64,000 nt of DNA. Source: Coccinella septempunctata. Lineage: Eukaryota > Arthropoda > Insecta > Coleoptera > Coccinellidae. Below, piece after piece: positions 31,405 to 41,660 of the stretch. The stretch is taken from positions 13,527,266 through 13,591,265 of the forward strand of contig NC_058197.1 of NCBI RefSeq assembly GCF_907165205.1, read 5' to 3'. Made by a program: the position numbers and the translations under genes. Each line of letters starts with the position of its first letter. The stretch's first letter is position 1. Under the pieces are notes generated by a model. The model was not told the DNA's origin, did no database searches, and was given only the letters and a program-made list of their open reading frames with translations.

Positions 31405-32265
31405 CTGTCTTGCATCTCAGAATTCTGACTTGTATCTCATAATTCCGACTTGTAACTCAGAATTCCGACTTGCAAGTCGGAATTCCGACTTGTATCTCAG
31501 AATTCCGACTTGTAACTCAGAATTCCGACTTGCGAGTCGGAATTCCGACTTGTATCTTAGAATTCCGACTTGTAACTCAGAATTCCGACTTGTAACTCAG
31601 AATTCCGACTTGCAAGTCGGAATTCCGACTTGTATCTCAGAATTCCGACTTGTAACTCAGAATTCCGACTTGCACGTCGGAATTCCGACTTGCTAGTCGG
31701 AATTCCGACTTGTATCTCAGAATTCCGACTTGTATCTCAGAATTCCGACTTGTAACTCAGAATTCCGACTTGCAAGTCGGAATTCCGACTTGTATCTCAG
31801 AATTCCGACTTGTAACTCAGAATTCCGACTTGCGAGTCGGAATTCCGACTTGTATCTCAGAATTCCGACTTGTAACTCAGAATTCCGACTTGTAACTCAG
31901 AATTCCGACTTGCAAGTCGGAATTCCGACTTGTATCTCAGAATTCCGACTTGTAACTCAGAATTCCGACTTGCACGTCGGAATTCCGACTTGTATCTCAG
32001 AATTCCGACTTGTATCTCAGAATTCCGACTTGTATCTCAGAATTCCGACTTGTAACTCAGAATTCCGACTTGCAAGTCGGAATTCCGACTTGTATCTCAG
32101 AATTCCGACTTGTAACTCAGAATTCCGACTTGCAAGTCGGAATTCCGACTTGTATCTCAGAATTCCGACTTGCTAGTCGGAATTCCGACTTGTATCTCAG
32201 AATTCCGACTTGTATCTCAGAATTCCGACTTGTAACTCAGAATTCTGACTTAGCAAGTCGGAATT
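31405..32265. repeat. 20-bp tandem repeat, right arm
   Basis: The unit is AATTCCGACTTGTAACTCAG, with 3' variants TGTATCTCAG, TGCAAGTCGG, TGCGAGTCGG, TGCACGTCGG and TGCTAGTCGG. The period is 20 bp throughout. The order of variants repeats at 60 bp and, more strikingly, at 300 bp: 31441-31740 and 31741-32040 carry nearly the same run of 15 units. Because three units equal 60 bp, plus frames stay open and give repetitive peptides that are by-products. Confidence 0.95.
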
Positions 32266-32316
32266 ATACATTTGTATTATTTTTTTTGTGTGGCCCTTCA
32301 GCGCTTTCGTACCGTT

Positions 32317-33295
32317 GGCATATGCCACACCGGAAAAAAGATATCAATTTGGGAAAATTACCTACCTTTGTAGCAAATTTTGAGTGTGGTATGCATCAGT
32401 CAAATGTGAATTGTGGGACCTATTTTCTTTGGTGGAACTTCAATGGCAGAACTTCATGAAAGAGAAGTAATCTAGTTCCTACTTTCTCGTGGACATATTG
32501 AAAAACCAGTTTTTTGCCAATAATTTTGTTTTGCTTGTCAATTTCCTATAGCATCTCTGATCTCATTTGATGCAGAATTCAGTTCCCTAGGACTTTTACA
32601 TTGGGTGCTCGGTTGATATTCGGATTTCCTCGAAAGATCTAACCGATCAACCACAAACGCACCCTTTCAGCGATGTTTTTCGATCGACCAAAACTTCCAA
32701 AACCCATTATCCGTTCAAAGGTCCCATTCCGTCCAGAATGGAAGTTCCAACTTGTCGCCTAGCGTGCGTAAACACTATTCCAGCAAGTATGAAATATGAC
32801 TACAACTTATGACCCAACAATGACGTGATCAAAGTCAATAAACTACAGGGACTTTTACTGCTGATCAGATTATCATAATAACAGTGGACTGAGCTGAAAG
32901 GGATTCACGATCAACTATTTGCGGTGCACAGCAACTGGGCAAAGCAATCTTCTCTTGAAATAGAGTCTTCAACGCCCTTCGCCTATAATTTGGTATGTCC
33001 TGCTGAAACCCACACACCACCACTTCATAACTAGACACACATTTTTTCGATTCTCTCTTCTTGGTGATAAACAGCCAACGAGTCTGTAGAATGCATCATA
33101 AAACAGTTTTTCTCGAGAATGTTGCATCTTTTCTAACGCTTTCAACCAGAGTTTTCCTTCTTCCTTCAGAAACGTCCGGGATTCCTTTCTTTCTAAGGCT
33201 GTAAGTAGGCCATGAGGCCCATTTTCCCAGCTGAAGTTGGGCAGAATCGAACCAGGAGACACGCTGCCAGAAATGTCTTGTGTTGAAAGAAAAAG
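32317..33295. other. Non-coding, nothing recognised
   Basis: A second CCACACCGGAAAAAAG at about 32326 resembles the foldback tip. Two overlapping minus frames (32969-33317) have no motif. Confidence 0.4.
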
Positions 33296-33299
33296 TTGA

Positions 33300-34525
33300 T
33301 CTTGTAAAGATCCTCAACTTTTTGGAAATTTTTGGTCATCTTTCGAGCAGATTATCTTCCAGGAAAATTGTCGTAGATCTAAACGTGATACATATTCTGA
33401 TAGAGCAATTTTTCTCGTAATAAATGTGAGAATTTCATCCATTTCGGCACATCCGTTCGGTCTTGAGGCAGTTTTAACTGAACCCAACTTTTTGGGAATT
33501 TTTCGAAGGTCATTTTTAGAGTGGATTATCTTCCAGGAAAATTATCGCGAATCTGAACGTGATACATATTCTGAAAGAGCAACTCTTCGAGTAATACATC
33601 TGAGACCATTCGGCCTTGAGGAAGTTTTAACTGACTTCACTTTTTGGGAATTTTTCGAAGGTCAACGTGTGAGTGATTTTTCCCAGGAAAATAATCGTAG
33701 ATGTGAATGTGATACATATTCTGAAAAAGCAGCTCTTCTGATAATGAATCTGGGAATTTTATCCATTTCGGTACAACCTTTCGGTCTTGACAAAGTTTTA
33801 ACTGAACTCAACTTTTTGGGAATTTTTCGAAGGTCATCTTTCGAGTAGATTATCTTCCAGGAAAATTATCGTGGATCTAAATGTGATACATATTCTGAAA
33901 GAGCAACTCTTCTTGTAAAAAATCTGAGAATTTCATCCGTTTCGGCACAACCGTTTGGTCTTGAGGACGCTTTAACCTTTAACTGAACCCAACGTTTTGG
34001 GAATTTTTCGAAGGTCATGTTTCGAGTAGATTATCTTCCAGGAAAATTATCGTGGATCTAAATGTGATACATATTCTGAAAGAGCAACTCTTCTAGTTAT
34101 AAATCTGAGAATTTCATCCGTTTCGGCACAGCCGTTCGGTCTTGAGGAAGTTTTAACTGAACCCAACTTTTTGGGAATTTTTCTAAGGTCATCTTTCGAG
34201 TAGATTATCTTGCAGAAAAATTATCGCAGATTTAAACGTGATGAATTTTATGAAAGAGCAATTCTTCTACTGATAAATCTGAGAACTTCATCCATTTCGG
34301 CACATCCGTTCGGTCTTGAGTAAGTTTTAACTGAACCCATCTTTTTGGGAATTTTTCGAAGGTCATCTTTCGAGTAGATAATCTTCCAGAAAAATTTTCG
34401 TAGATCTAGATGTGTATACATATTCTGAAAGAGCAGCTCTTCTAGTAATAAATCTGAGCACTTCATCCATTTCGGCGCAACCGTTTGGTCTTGAGGAAGA
34501 TTTAACTGAACCCAACTTTTCTTCA
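33300..34525. repeat. ~174-bp satellite, about seven copies
   Basis: The AACTTTTTGGGAATTTTTCG anchor lies at 33316, 33486, 33639, 33810, 33991, 34165 and 34339, with the start of another at 34514. Spacings are 170, 153, 171, 181, 174, 174 and 175 bp. Other shared blocks are GTAGATTATCTTCCAGGAAA, GTGATACATATTCTGAAAGA and CATCCATTTCGGCAC. Copies differ by substitutions and small indels. It is not related to the 164-bp or 1.35-kb satellites. Confidence 0.95.
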
Positions 34526-34706
34526 ATTAAGTCAGGAGGGCCATAATTTATGTGTGTGTATCAGACTCTCATAAACTGTAAGCCAGAAGTTGCTCGAATT
34601 CTGAGAACACCTTTAAAACGTATCTTTACATCCAAGTGTGAAGTTTCTGGTCGATCAGATCAGGGTTTTTTGAATTATCGATCAAATGAAAAGACATTCA
34701 GTAGTC

Positions 34707-34745
34707 AAGCAGCGTCGAGCCAGTTCGATGCCTGAATGGGGGATC
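34707..34745 (+). ncRNA. 5S rRNA-like internal promoter block 2
   Basis: AAGCAGCGTCGAGCC at the start and GAATGGGGGATC at the end fit the 5S core (AAGCAGCGTCGGGC ... GATGGGGGACC) at exactly the 5S spacing of 39 bases. I count about 27 of 39 positions matching insect-type 5S from general knowledge, most of the mismatches being transitions. Flanks do not continue as 5S and do not match the flanks of block 1 at 28556. It is probably a decayed 5S copy or the head of a 5S-derived SINE. Confidence 0.45.
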
Positions 34746-35324
34746 CCCTGGTCATAACTATAAAGAAGCACGCTAAACTTCTGAATTTACGACAGAGCTT
34801 CATCAACGTTATTTTGATAGCTGGGCATACTTTCAAGCTTGGCACAAACAAAAGTATCGACGAAATTGGATTTATGGAAAAATTGGCAGTTTATTAATTT
34901 ATTCACGTTGAAATTCCGTATAGATCGTGTTTCCTTGGCCTCAGTAACTGATCACAAAAACAGTTCTGGATTAATTATTCTTTTACCCTAAGAATTTGGA
35001 GCATTCAAGTTGGCCCAATTGTTCGACGCCCTACAAGAGTTGTTATTATTCAGATCGAGTCTTGTCAAGCCATTCTTCCATGTCGAATAGAGAGATTTTA
35101 AACTTTAAATTGATAGGTGCGATAGTTCCCCGTTCTTCCTGGTATCCTTGGAGTTATTCCATATCGTTTGTATTCAAATGAGGAGGCTTAAACGCTCAAA
35201 GAACGTTTTATACGGTCTTCTATAGATATTCGTAGAGCTATTTTGAATTTTCCCGCTACTCCTGGCTTCATTCGCGGATTGGTTAATTTGACAGTTCTAT
35301 CATAGTCCCCTAATTCTATATCTT
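34746..35324. other. Non-coding, nothing recognised
   Basis: The segment may include the 3' UTR of the candidate minus exon that follows. No polyadenylation signal or other element stands out. Confidence 0.35.
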
Positions 35325-35566
35325 CTATGTTTCATACTTGCAGTTATAAGGATTATATGGAGTTAATCGGTGTTGAGCTTGTGTGGTCCCCCGAGACCCA
35401 TTGCCATTTACGACGGCGTCATAATATTCCAGCGTATTTGACTGATTAACGACCGCAGGTGCTGCTCGAAGGGACCAATAACTGCAGGTCCCAAGAATTC
35501 GCGCGAAATATCCAACACTTAATTGGGTTACTCCGTTCTCTGATCCTATTTGTTGCTCCGATGGAT
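35325..35566 (-). CDS. Candidate terminal coding exon, minus strand
   Basis: On the minus strand a pyrimidine-rich tract ends in CTGCAG at 35567. The next base opens a frame (entered with two bases of a split codon) reading PSEQQIGSENGVTQLSVGYF, ARILGTCSYWSLRAAPAVVN, then TLEYYDAVVNGNGSRG and PYNPYNCKYET before stop (35325). It is about 80 codons of natural-looking composition, not shared with any repeat here. It would be the last exon of a gene whose earlier exons lie at higher coordinates. No family is recognised, and none of the rest of the gene is found in the window. Confidence 0.35.
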
Positions 35567-35922
35567 CTGCAGACACAGACAGTATAATCATTTCTTATTC
35601 GATTCTGTGGTATGTCTGTCAAGCGCCACGGCGCCTGTGCGCGTGATCGTAGATTGTTTATTTATTTCTGTGGAATTAACGTTGGTTTTCTTTCGGTTTT
35701 CACGCTGTTTTCCCTGTGGAAATGTGAATATTCCCGATTGTTCGTTTTAAAATGTGATGTGATGTGGACAGTGCGACTTGGCGCCAGTGAATATTGGTTT
35801 AATAGTTTGTGGTCCTTCTGTTGTGATAGAAACTAATGTGATGAAACAATATTTCATGATGGATTGTTGGAACGATGGAAATTAAGTGAAAAGGCCTTTC
35901 TTCTGAGGAAAACACAAGGAAG

Positions 35923-35995
35923 ATGAAGTTAGATAGAGCTACCTATGTCATTCTAAGCTTCTGTTGCGTGATTTTCATCAGAAAATCATTGTGGG
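35923..35995 (+). CDS. Candidate signal-peptide first exon
   Basis: ATG at 35923 starts MKLDRATYVILSFCCVIFIR, with a short charged N-terminus and a hydrophobic core of 14 residues, then KSLW and one base before a GTGAG donor at 35996. A phase-1 intron right after a signal peptide is the usual arrangement in secreted and cell-surface protein genes. About 300 bp upstream is 5'UTR-like (several short upstream ATGs, no repeat match). The next exon is not certain. Splicing to the acceptor of the tandem units at 37513 or 39981 would add about 19 residues before a stop. It could also be chance. Confidence 0.35.
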
Positions 35996-36449
35996 GTGAG
36001 TTGAAACTTTGTAGAAATAATACCTATGTCGAATAATTTTTGAAATTTACGCCAGTCCATTTGTTTATCATGCGAATCGGAAAATGTTCGGGTGATTGGG
36101 TCATACTTGGCGGGCAAATTTAAGATTTGAACGATAATATAGTTAAATGATATCTGTAGGCGTAACATTGTCAACTAGGATTTGTTCTTAGTGGAGGATT
36201 AATCGATATTTGAAATTTCTTTCATCGGACATGCAGTGTCTTTGGAAAAATATAAGTTTTTGGAATAAATTCCCAACTCATGAAATCCTCATTTCATAGA
36301 TATTTGGTCATAGAGGATTCAGAGCTGGTTGTATTTGCTGTGCGCTTATTCGTGAATTATATTTCTGTGGTTTATCGCGTTAGAATTCAGTGTTAGCGTC
36401 TGCGTAAAAGAATGTTAGAACTTTCGCTCCGTAGAATTTGATTGTGAAA

Positions 36450-39400
36450 ATGGAAAAAACCGACGGGTAAGTTGAAAATTTGGTTGGAAATTGTGATACC
36501 AAGTGTTTTTTTCGATTGACGAACAATTTTTGCTATTGTCACCGGTCTATTTGTAACTTATTCAGATCAAAAAATGCTTAGGTGGTTGGGTCTTTTTGGA
36601 TAGGAAAAGTGAGGAGTTTATTGAAAATATAGTGAAATAATAGTCTGTAAATATACCGTTTTCATCTGGGGTTTATTTTCGTTGAAAGATTTTTCGAGAT
36701 TTGATTTTTCATCGAAAAATGTTCGAATTTTTCGTGTGTTCTCAAAAATATGTGTTTTCCCGAGTAAATATCGCTCAAATTCATTGATAAATTGAATATT
36801 TCACCTTCGATGGATGCGAAAACCGAAAATTAGCGAAAATTACCTTGTGACTTGAAAAAAAATTATTAATTCATAAATTTATCCATTTTTTTCTAGGCAG
36901 TCATAGACATTTTGTCATAGATGCTTTACGATTGGCTGTATTTGCTGTCCGCTGATTGGTGCATTATATTTCTGTGGTTCATCGAACGTTAGAATTCAGT
37001 TGTTAGCGTCCTTTTTTCGTGAGAGTTTGTTGGACCTGTTGCTCCGTAGATTTTGCTAGTGAAAATGGAAAATATCGATGGGTAAGTTGAAAATTTTGTT
37101 GTAAATTGTGATTCTAAGTGTTTATTTTCGATCCACGAACAATTTTTGATATTTTCCACGGTCTATTTGTAACTTATTCAGATCAGGAAATGCTCAGGTG
37201 GTTGGGTCTTTTGGGAAAGGAAAAGTGAGGAGTTTAATGAAAATATAATGAAATTATAGTGTTTAAGTATACCGTTTTCATCTGGGGTTAATTTTCAGTG
37301 AAGGATTCTTCGAGATTTTATTTTTTTATCGGAAAATGTTCTAATTTTTCGTTTCTTTTCAAAAATATGTGTTTTCCCGAGTAAATATCGCTAAAATTCA
37401 TTGATAAATTGAATATTTCATGTTCGATGGATGCGAAAACCGAAAATTAGCGAAAATTACCTTGTGACTTGAAAAAAATTTATTTATTCATAAATTCATC
37501 CATTTTTTCTAGGTGGCCATAGACATTTTGTCATAGATGCTTCACGATTGGCTGTATTTGCTGTTCGCTGATTGGTGCATTATATTTCTGTGGTTCATCG
37601 AACGTTGGAATTCAGTTGTTAGCGTCCTTTTTTCGTGAGAGTTTGTTGGACCTGTTGCTCCGTAGATTTTGCTAGTGAAAATGGAAAATATCGATGGGTA
37701 AGTTGAAAATTTTGTTGTAAATTGTGATTCTAAGTGTTTATTTTCGATCGATGAACAATTTTTGCTATTTTCGCCTGTCTTCATGTTACTTATATTCAGA
37801 TCAGAAAATGCTCAGGTGGTTGGGTCTTTTTGGATAGGTAAAGTGAGGAGTTTATTGAAAATATAGTGAAATAATAGTTTGTAAATATACCGTTTTCATC
37901 TGGGGTTTTTTTTCGTTGAAGGATTTTTCGAGATTTGATTTTTTCATCGGAAAATGTTCGAATTTGTCGTGTCTTCTCAAAAATATGTGTTTTCCCGAGT
38001 AAATATCGCTCAAATTCATTGATAAATTGAATATTCCACGTTCGATTGATGAAAAAACCGAAAATTAGCGAAAATTACCTTGTGACTCGAAAAAAAATTA
38101 TTAATTCATAAATTCATCCATTTTTTTCTAGATAGTCATAGACATTTCGTCATAGATGCTTCACGATTGGCTGTATTGGCTGTTCGCTGATTGGTGCATT
38201 ATATTTCTGTGGTTCATCGAACGTTGGAATTCAGTTGTTAGCGTCCTTTTTTCGTGAGAGTTTGTTGGACCTGTTGCTCCGTAGATTTTGCTAGTGAAAA
38301 TGGGAAATATCGATGGGTAAGTTGAAAATTTTGTTGTAAATTGTGATTCTAAGTGTTTATTTTCGATCGATGAACAATTTTTGATATTTTCGCCGGTCTA
38401 TTTGTTACTTATATTCAGATCATAAAATGCTCAGGTGGTTGGGTCTTTTTGGATAGGAAAAGTGAGGATTTTATTGAAAATATAGTGAAATAATAGTCTG
38501 TAAATATTCCGTTTTCATCTGGGGTTTATTTTCGTTGAAGGATTTTTCGAGATTTGATTTTTCATCGGAAAATGTTCGAATTTTTCGTGTCTTCTCAAAA
38601 ATATGTGTTTTCCCGAGTAAATATCGCTCAAATTCATTGATAAATTGAATATTTCATGTTCGATTGATGCAAAAACCGAAAATTAGCGAAAATTACCTTG
38701 TGACTTGAAAAATTTTTATTTATTCATAAATTCATCCATTTTTTCCAGGTAGTCATAGACATTTTGTCATAGAGGCTTCAGGATTGGCTGTATTTGCTGT
38801 CCGCTGATTGGTGCATTATATTTCTGTGGTTCGTCGAACGTTAGAATTCAGTTCAGTTGTTAGCGTCCTTTTCGTAAGAGTTTGTTGGACCAGTTGCTCC
38901 GTAGATTTTGCTAGTGAAAATGGAAAATATCGATGGGTAAGTTGAAAATTTTGTTGGAAATTGTGATTCTAAGTGTTTATTTTCGATCGACGAACAATTT
39001 TTGCTATTTTCGCCGGTCTATTTGTAACTTATTCAGATCAGAAAATGCTCAGGTGTTTGGCTCTTTTGGGAAAGGAAAAGTGAGGAGTTTAATGAAAATA
39101 TATTGAAATTATAGTCTTTAAATATACCGTTTTCATCTGGGGTTAATTTTCAGTGAAGGATTTTTCGAGATTTTATTTCTCATCGGAAAATGTTCGAATT
39201 TTTCGTGTCTTCTCAAAAATATGTGTTTTCCCGACTAAATATCGCTCAAATTCATTGATAAATTGAATATTTCATGTTCGATGGATGCGTAAACCGAAAA
39301 TTAGCGAAAATTACCTTGTGACTTGAAAAAAATTTATTTATTCATAAATTCATCCATTTTTTCCAGGTAGCCATAGACATTTTGTCATAGAGGCTTCAGG

Positions 39401-40163
39401 ATTGGCTGTATTTGCTGTCCGCTGATTGGTGCATTATATTTCTGTGGTTCATCGAACGTTAGAATTCAGTTGGCGTCCTTTTTTCGTGAGAGTTTGTTGG
39501 ACCTGTTGCTCCGTAGATTTTACTAGTGAAAATGGAAAATATCGATGGGTAAGTTGAAAATTTTGTTGTAAATGGTGATTCTAGGTGTTTATTTTCGATC
39601 CACGAACAATTTTTGATATTTTCGACGGTCTATTTGTAACTTATATTCAGATCAGAAAATGCTCAGGTGGTTGGGTCTTTTTGGATAGGAAAAGTGAGCA
39701 GTTTACTGAAAATATAGTGAAATAATAGTCCGTAAATATACCGTTTTCATCTGAGGTTTATTTTCGTTGAAGGATTTTTCGAGATTTGATTTTTCATCGG
39801 AAAATGTTCGAATTTTTCGTGTCTTTTCAAAAATATGTGGTTTCCCGAGTAAATATCGCTCAAATTCATTGATAAATTGAATATTTCATGTTCGATGGAT
39901 GCGAAAACCGAAAATTAGCGAAAATTACCTTGTGACTTGAAAAAAAATTATTAATTCATAAATTCATCCATTTTTTCTAGGTAGTCATAGACATTTTGTC
40001 ATAGAGGCTTCAGGATTGGCTGTATTTGCTGTCCGCTGATTGGTGCATTATATTTCTGTGGTTCATCGAACGTTGGAATTCAGTTGTTAGCGTCCTTTTC
40101 GTAAGAGTTTGTTGGACCTATTGCTCCGTAGATTTTACTAGTGAAAATGGAAAATATCGATGG
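36450..40163 (+). CDS. Seven repeated 17-nt start-codon exon ends (MENIDG)
   Basis: Each unit ends its exon with ATG and 14 more bases before GTAAGT: 36450-36466, 37065-37081, 37681-37697, 38300-38316, 38920-38936, 39532-39548 and 40147-40163. They encode MENIDG with two bases spare; unit 1 gives MEKTDG and unit 4 MGNIDG. Joined to the acceptor at 40518 the frame closes after 15 codons. Joined to 41437 it gives 37 codons, ending HAPLRRGGL. Either a micropeptide or a non-coding transcript with a short upstream frame would fit. Confidence 0.4.
36941..36998 (+). promoter_or_regulatory. Core-promoter-like motifs in the 616-bp units
   Basis: Positions are for unit 2. An inverted CCAAT box (ATTGG) lies at 36931-36935 and a second in GCTGATTGGTGC about 20 bp later. 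ATTATATTT places TATATT at 36965. TTCAGTT gives an insect-type initiator with its A at 36998, 33 bp after the TATA T. The same arrangement occurs in units 3-7 (TATA and Inr at 37581/37614 and 38200/38233 in units 3 and 4). Unit 1 keeps TATA and initiator but lost the CCAAT boxes. This spacing is right for RNA polymerase II, which supports each unit being its own promoter. Functionality is inferred. Confidence 0.5.
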
Positions 40164-40517
40164 GTAAGTTGAAAATTTTGTTGTTTTGTTGTGAATTGTG
40201 ATACCAAGTGTTTATTTTCGATCGACGAACAATTTTTGATATTTTCGCCGATCTATTTGTTACATATTCAGATCATAAAATGCTCAGGTTCTTTTCGAGA
40301 AGAAAAATTGAGGAGTTTATTTTATTATAGTCCATTAATTAATTCATTTTTTTCCAAGAATCTTAGATACTTTTTCCTAGACATCACAGTTGTTTGTATC
40401 CATATTTGTTTTGTCCTTGTTATGGTTGTTTTTTTTAAATTTAGAGTTGATCCGGTGAAATTTGAAATATTTCCATCTGATCAGTGTATAATCTTGAACA
40501 TTTTTTTTTAATTCCAG

Positions 40518-40690
40518 ATATCCTGAGAGCTTGGCGAGGAGTTTTTGAAGAAAAGGTCTGACGCCTTAGGTCTTAGATAAAGTTCATGCTCCTCTTCGGA
40601 GGAGAGGGCTCTAAGGGATCTCCTAAGGCTCAGACCCAACTTTAGCCATCGCTGGACAAAGACGATAAAGTCGGGGATATTTTCGTCAAG
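40518..40690 (+). ncRNA. Putative exon A with duplicated segment
   Basis: TTTTTTTAATTCCAG precedes base 40518 and GTGGGT follows 40690. The body from about 40546 is about 85% alike to 41468-41590: both have GAAGAAAAGGTCTGA, AGTTCATGCTCCTCTTCGGA, GGGCTCTAAGGGATCTCCT and TTGGACAAAG/CTGGACAAAG. No long frame crosses it. A non-coding RNA exon is the simpler reading. Confidence 0.5.
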
Positions 40691-40772
40691 GTGGGTTGTT
40701 TTTCGTCACGCGGTAGATCTTCCCCTAATTTTTGTTTAATTATCGAATCGTAACTGTTTTGTTTTGTTTCAG

Positions 40773-40782
40773 GTGTATCAAA
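40773..40782 (+). ncRNA. Putative 10-nt micro-exon
   Basis: TTTTGTTTTGTTTCAG precedes and GTGAGT follows a 10-base segment, GTGTATCAAA. Both splice sites are strong. Micro-exons of this size are unusual and the acceptor alone may be used. Confidence 0.3.
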
Positions 40783-40827
40783 GTGAGTGGCTTTTCCTTA
40801 TGCATGGGCTTGAATATTCGCTTTCAG

Positions 40828-40904
40828 CTGCAGAGACCAAGCGTCTAGATGGTGGCCATCGCAAATCTCAGGCTGGGGTTGTTGCACTACTATACATTCT
40901 TGCG
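40828..40904 (+). ncRNA. Putative exon B
   Basis: ATTCGCTTTCAG precedes and GTGTGT follows. The body starts CTGCAGAGACCAAGCG and is more GC-rich than its flanks. It has stops in at least the frame set by MENIDG. Confidence 0.35.
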
Positions 40905-41221
40905 GTGTGTTTAGGATCATTTCGGGTAGATGATTAGCTATTAAATTCATTGTAGGACTACGAATAGCACCCGGTAAATAAATCTAGAACTTTTTCCAAC
41001 AGAATCAGTCAAAATTTCAAGAATTAGTCTTTTTTTATGCTCAGCAGCTTTCTCGTAAGAAATATTCGAAATCCTTATTAAATTCACAAAGTTTTCTTGA
41101 ATTTTCTTCGGATCCTTTTAAAGTGGGTAACGTTAGATGCTAGCTCCAGTAAATTCACGTCAAAATTCGGTTTTTGATCAAATAAAAAAAATTTCGTGTT
41201 TTTTCGTCTCCCTTCCCCCAG

Positions 41222-41329
41222 GTCAGGTTAGGTGCAGCACTGGTGTACTCCAGGAGATGATGCCATCCAGGAACGTGAAGATCAGAAGACGTGGTGCCTG
41301 AGGAAAAGAAAACTCCTGATATCCTCAAG
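41222..41329 (+). ncRNA. Putative exon C
   Basis: The pyrimidine-rich CGTCTCCCTTCCCCCAG precedes base 41222; an alternative acceptor GTGCAG ends at 41236. GTGAGC follows 41329 (CCTCAAG|GTGAGC). The body is GC-balanced and contains GATGATGCCATCCAGGAACG. No long frame is seen. Confidence 0.4.
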
Positions 41330-41436
41330 GTGAGCAAATATTTCGAACAACAAGTCCGATAAATACACGATTTTGTACAGTTCCCATATATATCTCGCCA
41401 TGCTATCTTCTTTAACAGTGTTCTCTCTTGTTCCAG

Positions 41437-41610
41437 GCACCTACACACCTTGTTGGGGAAATTCAGAAGAAAAGGTCTGAGGTCTTGGGTCTTAGGTCAA
41501 GTTCATGCTCCTCTTCGGAGGGGAGGGCTCTAAGGGATCTCCTGATACGCAGACCCAACTCTAGCCATCGTTGGACAAAGAGCGTTAAAATCAAGATTAT
41601 AATCGTCAAT
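41437..41610 (+). ncRNA. Putative exon D, paralogue of exon A
   Basis: TTCTCTCTTGTTCCAG precedes 41437 and GTGAGT follows 41610. The main part duplicates exon A. One frame is open across the whole exon (APTHLVGEIQKKRSEVLGLR, then SSSCSSSEGRALRDLLIRRP), but it is not the frame reached from MENIDG, which stops at TAA near 41530. If coding, a different upstream exon would be needed. Confidence 0.5.
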
Positions 41611-41660
41611 GTGAGTCTTTTTTTCATTATGCATGTGTACACGAATTTCTCGGTCCTCAG

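Larger units (their letters stand above)
30627..32312. mobile_element. Foldback element with 20-bp-repeat arms
   Basis: The left tip GTACGAAAGCGCTGAAGTGCC and the inverse of the right tip, GTACGAAAGCGCTGAAGGGCC, match. Both are followed by CACAC, an A-rich run and AATG(T)A(C/T)AATTCC before the repeats begin. CGTT flanks both sides (30623-30626 and 32313-32316), a likely target duplication. The arms are tandem 20-bp units in opposite orientation, about 9 on the left (30680-30850) and about 43 on the right (31405-32265). A unique 540-bp loop lies between. This matches the plan of Drosophila FB elements, whose arms are built from short direct repeats, but the sequence is not recognised. Confidence 0.85.
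36300..40163 (+). repeat. Seven tandem ~616-bp promoter/first-exon-like units
   Basis: The anchor GTATTTGCTG (one copy GTATTGGCTG) lies at 36331, 36938, 37554, 38173, 38790, 39408 and 40022, spacing 607-619 bp. Every unit contains, in order, a pyrimidine-rich acceptor ending TAG or CAG, about 180 bp of exon-like DNA with a TATA-like box, initiator and ATG, the donor GG|GTAAGTTG, and then a ~430-bp AT-rich intron-like stretch. Unit 1 is the most diverged yet keeps all of these. A decayed eighth unit lacking the ATG occupies 40190-40420. Confidence 0.9.

Noticed and set aside
31430..32459. Long repetitive peptides of the form ISEFRLVTQNSDL
   Set aside because: They are translations of the 20-bp foldback arm. 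Three units equal 60 bp, so no stops arise. Not a gene.
33426..33848. 140-codon frame
   Set aside because: It lies wholly in the 174-bp satellite, and equivalent frames in other copies are broken.
40428..40511. Plus frame 40191-40511 as the next coding exon of the array locus
   Set aside because: It runs through intron-like DNA and a decayed eighth unit without a splice acceptor at its start, and has no family motif.
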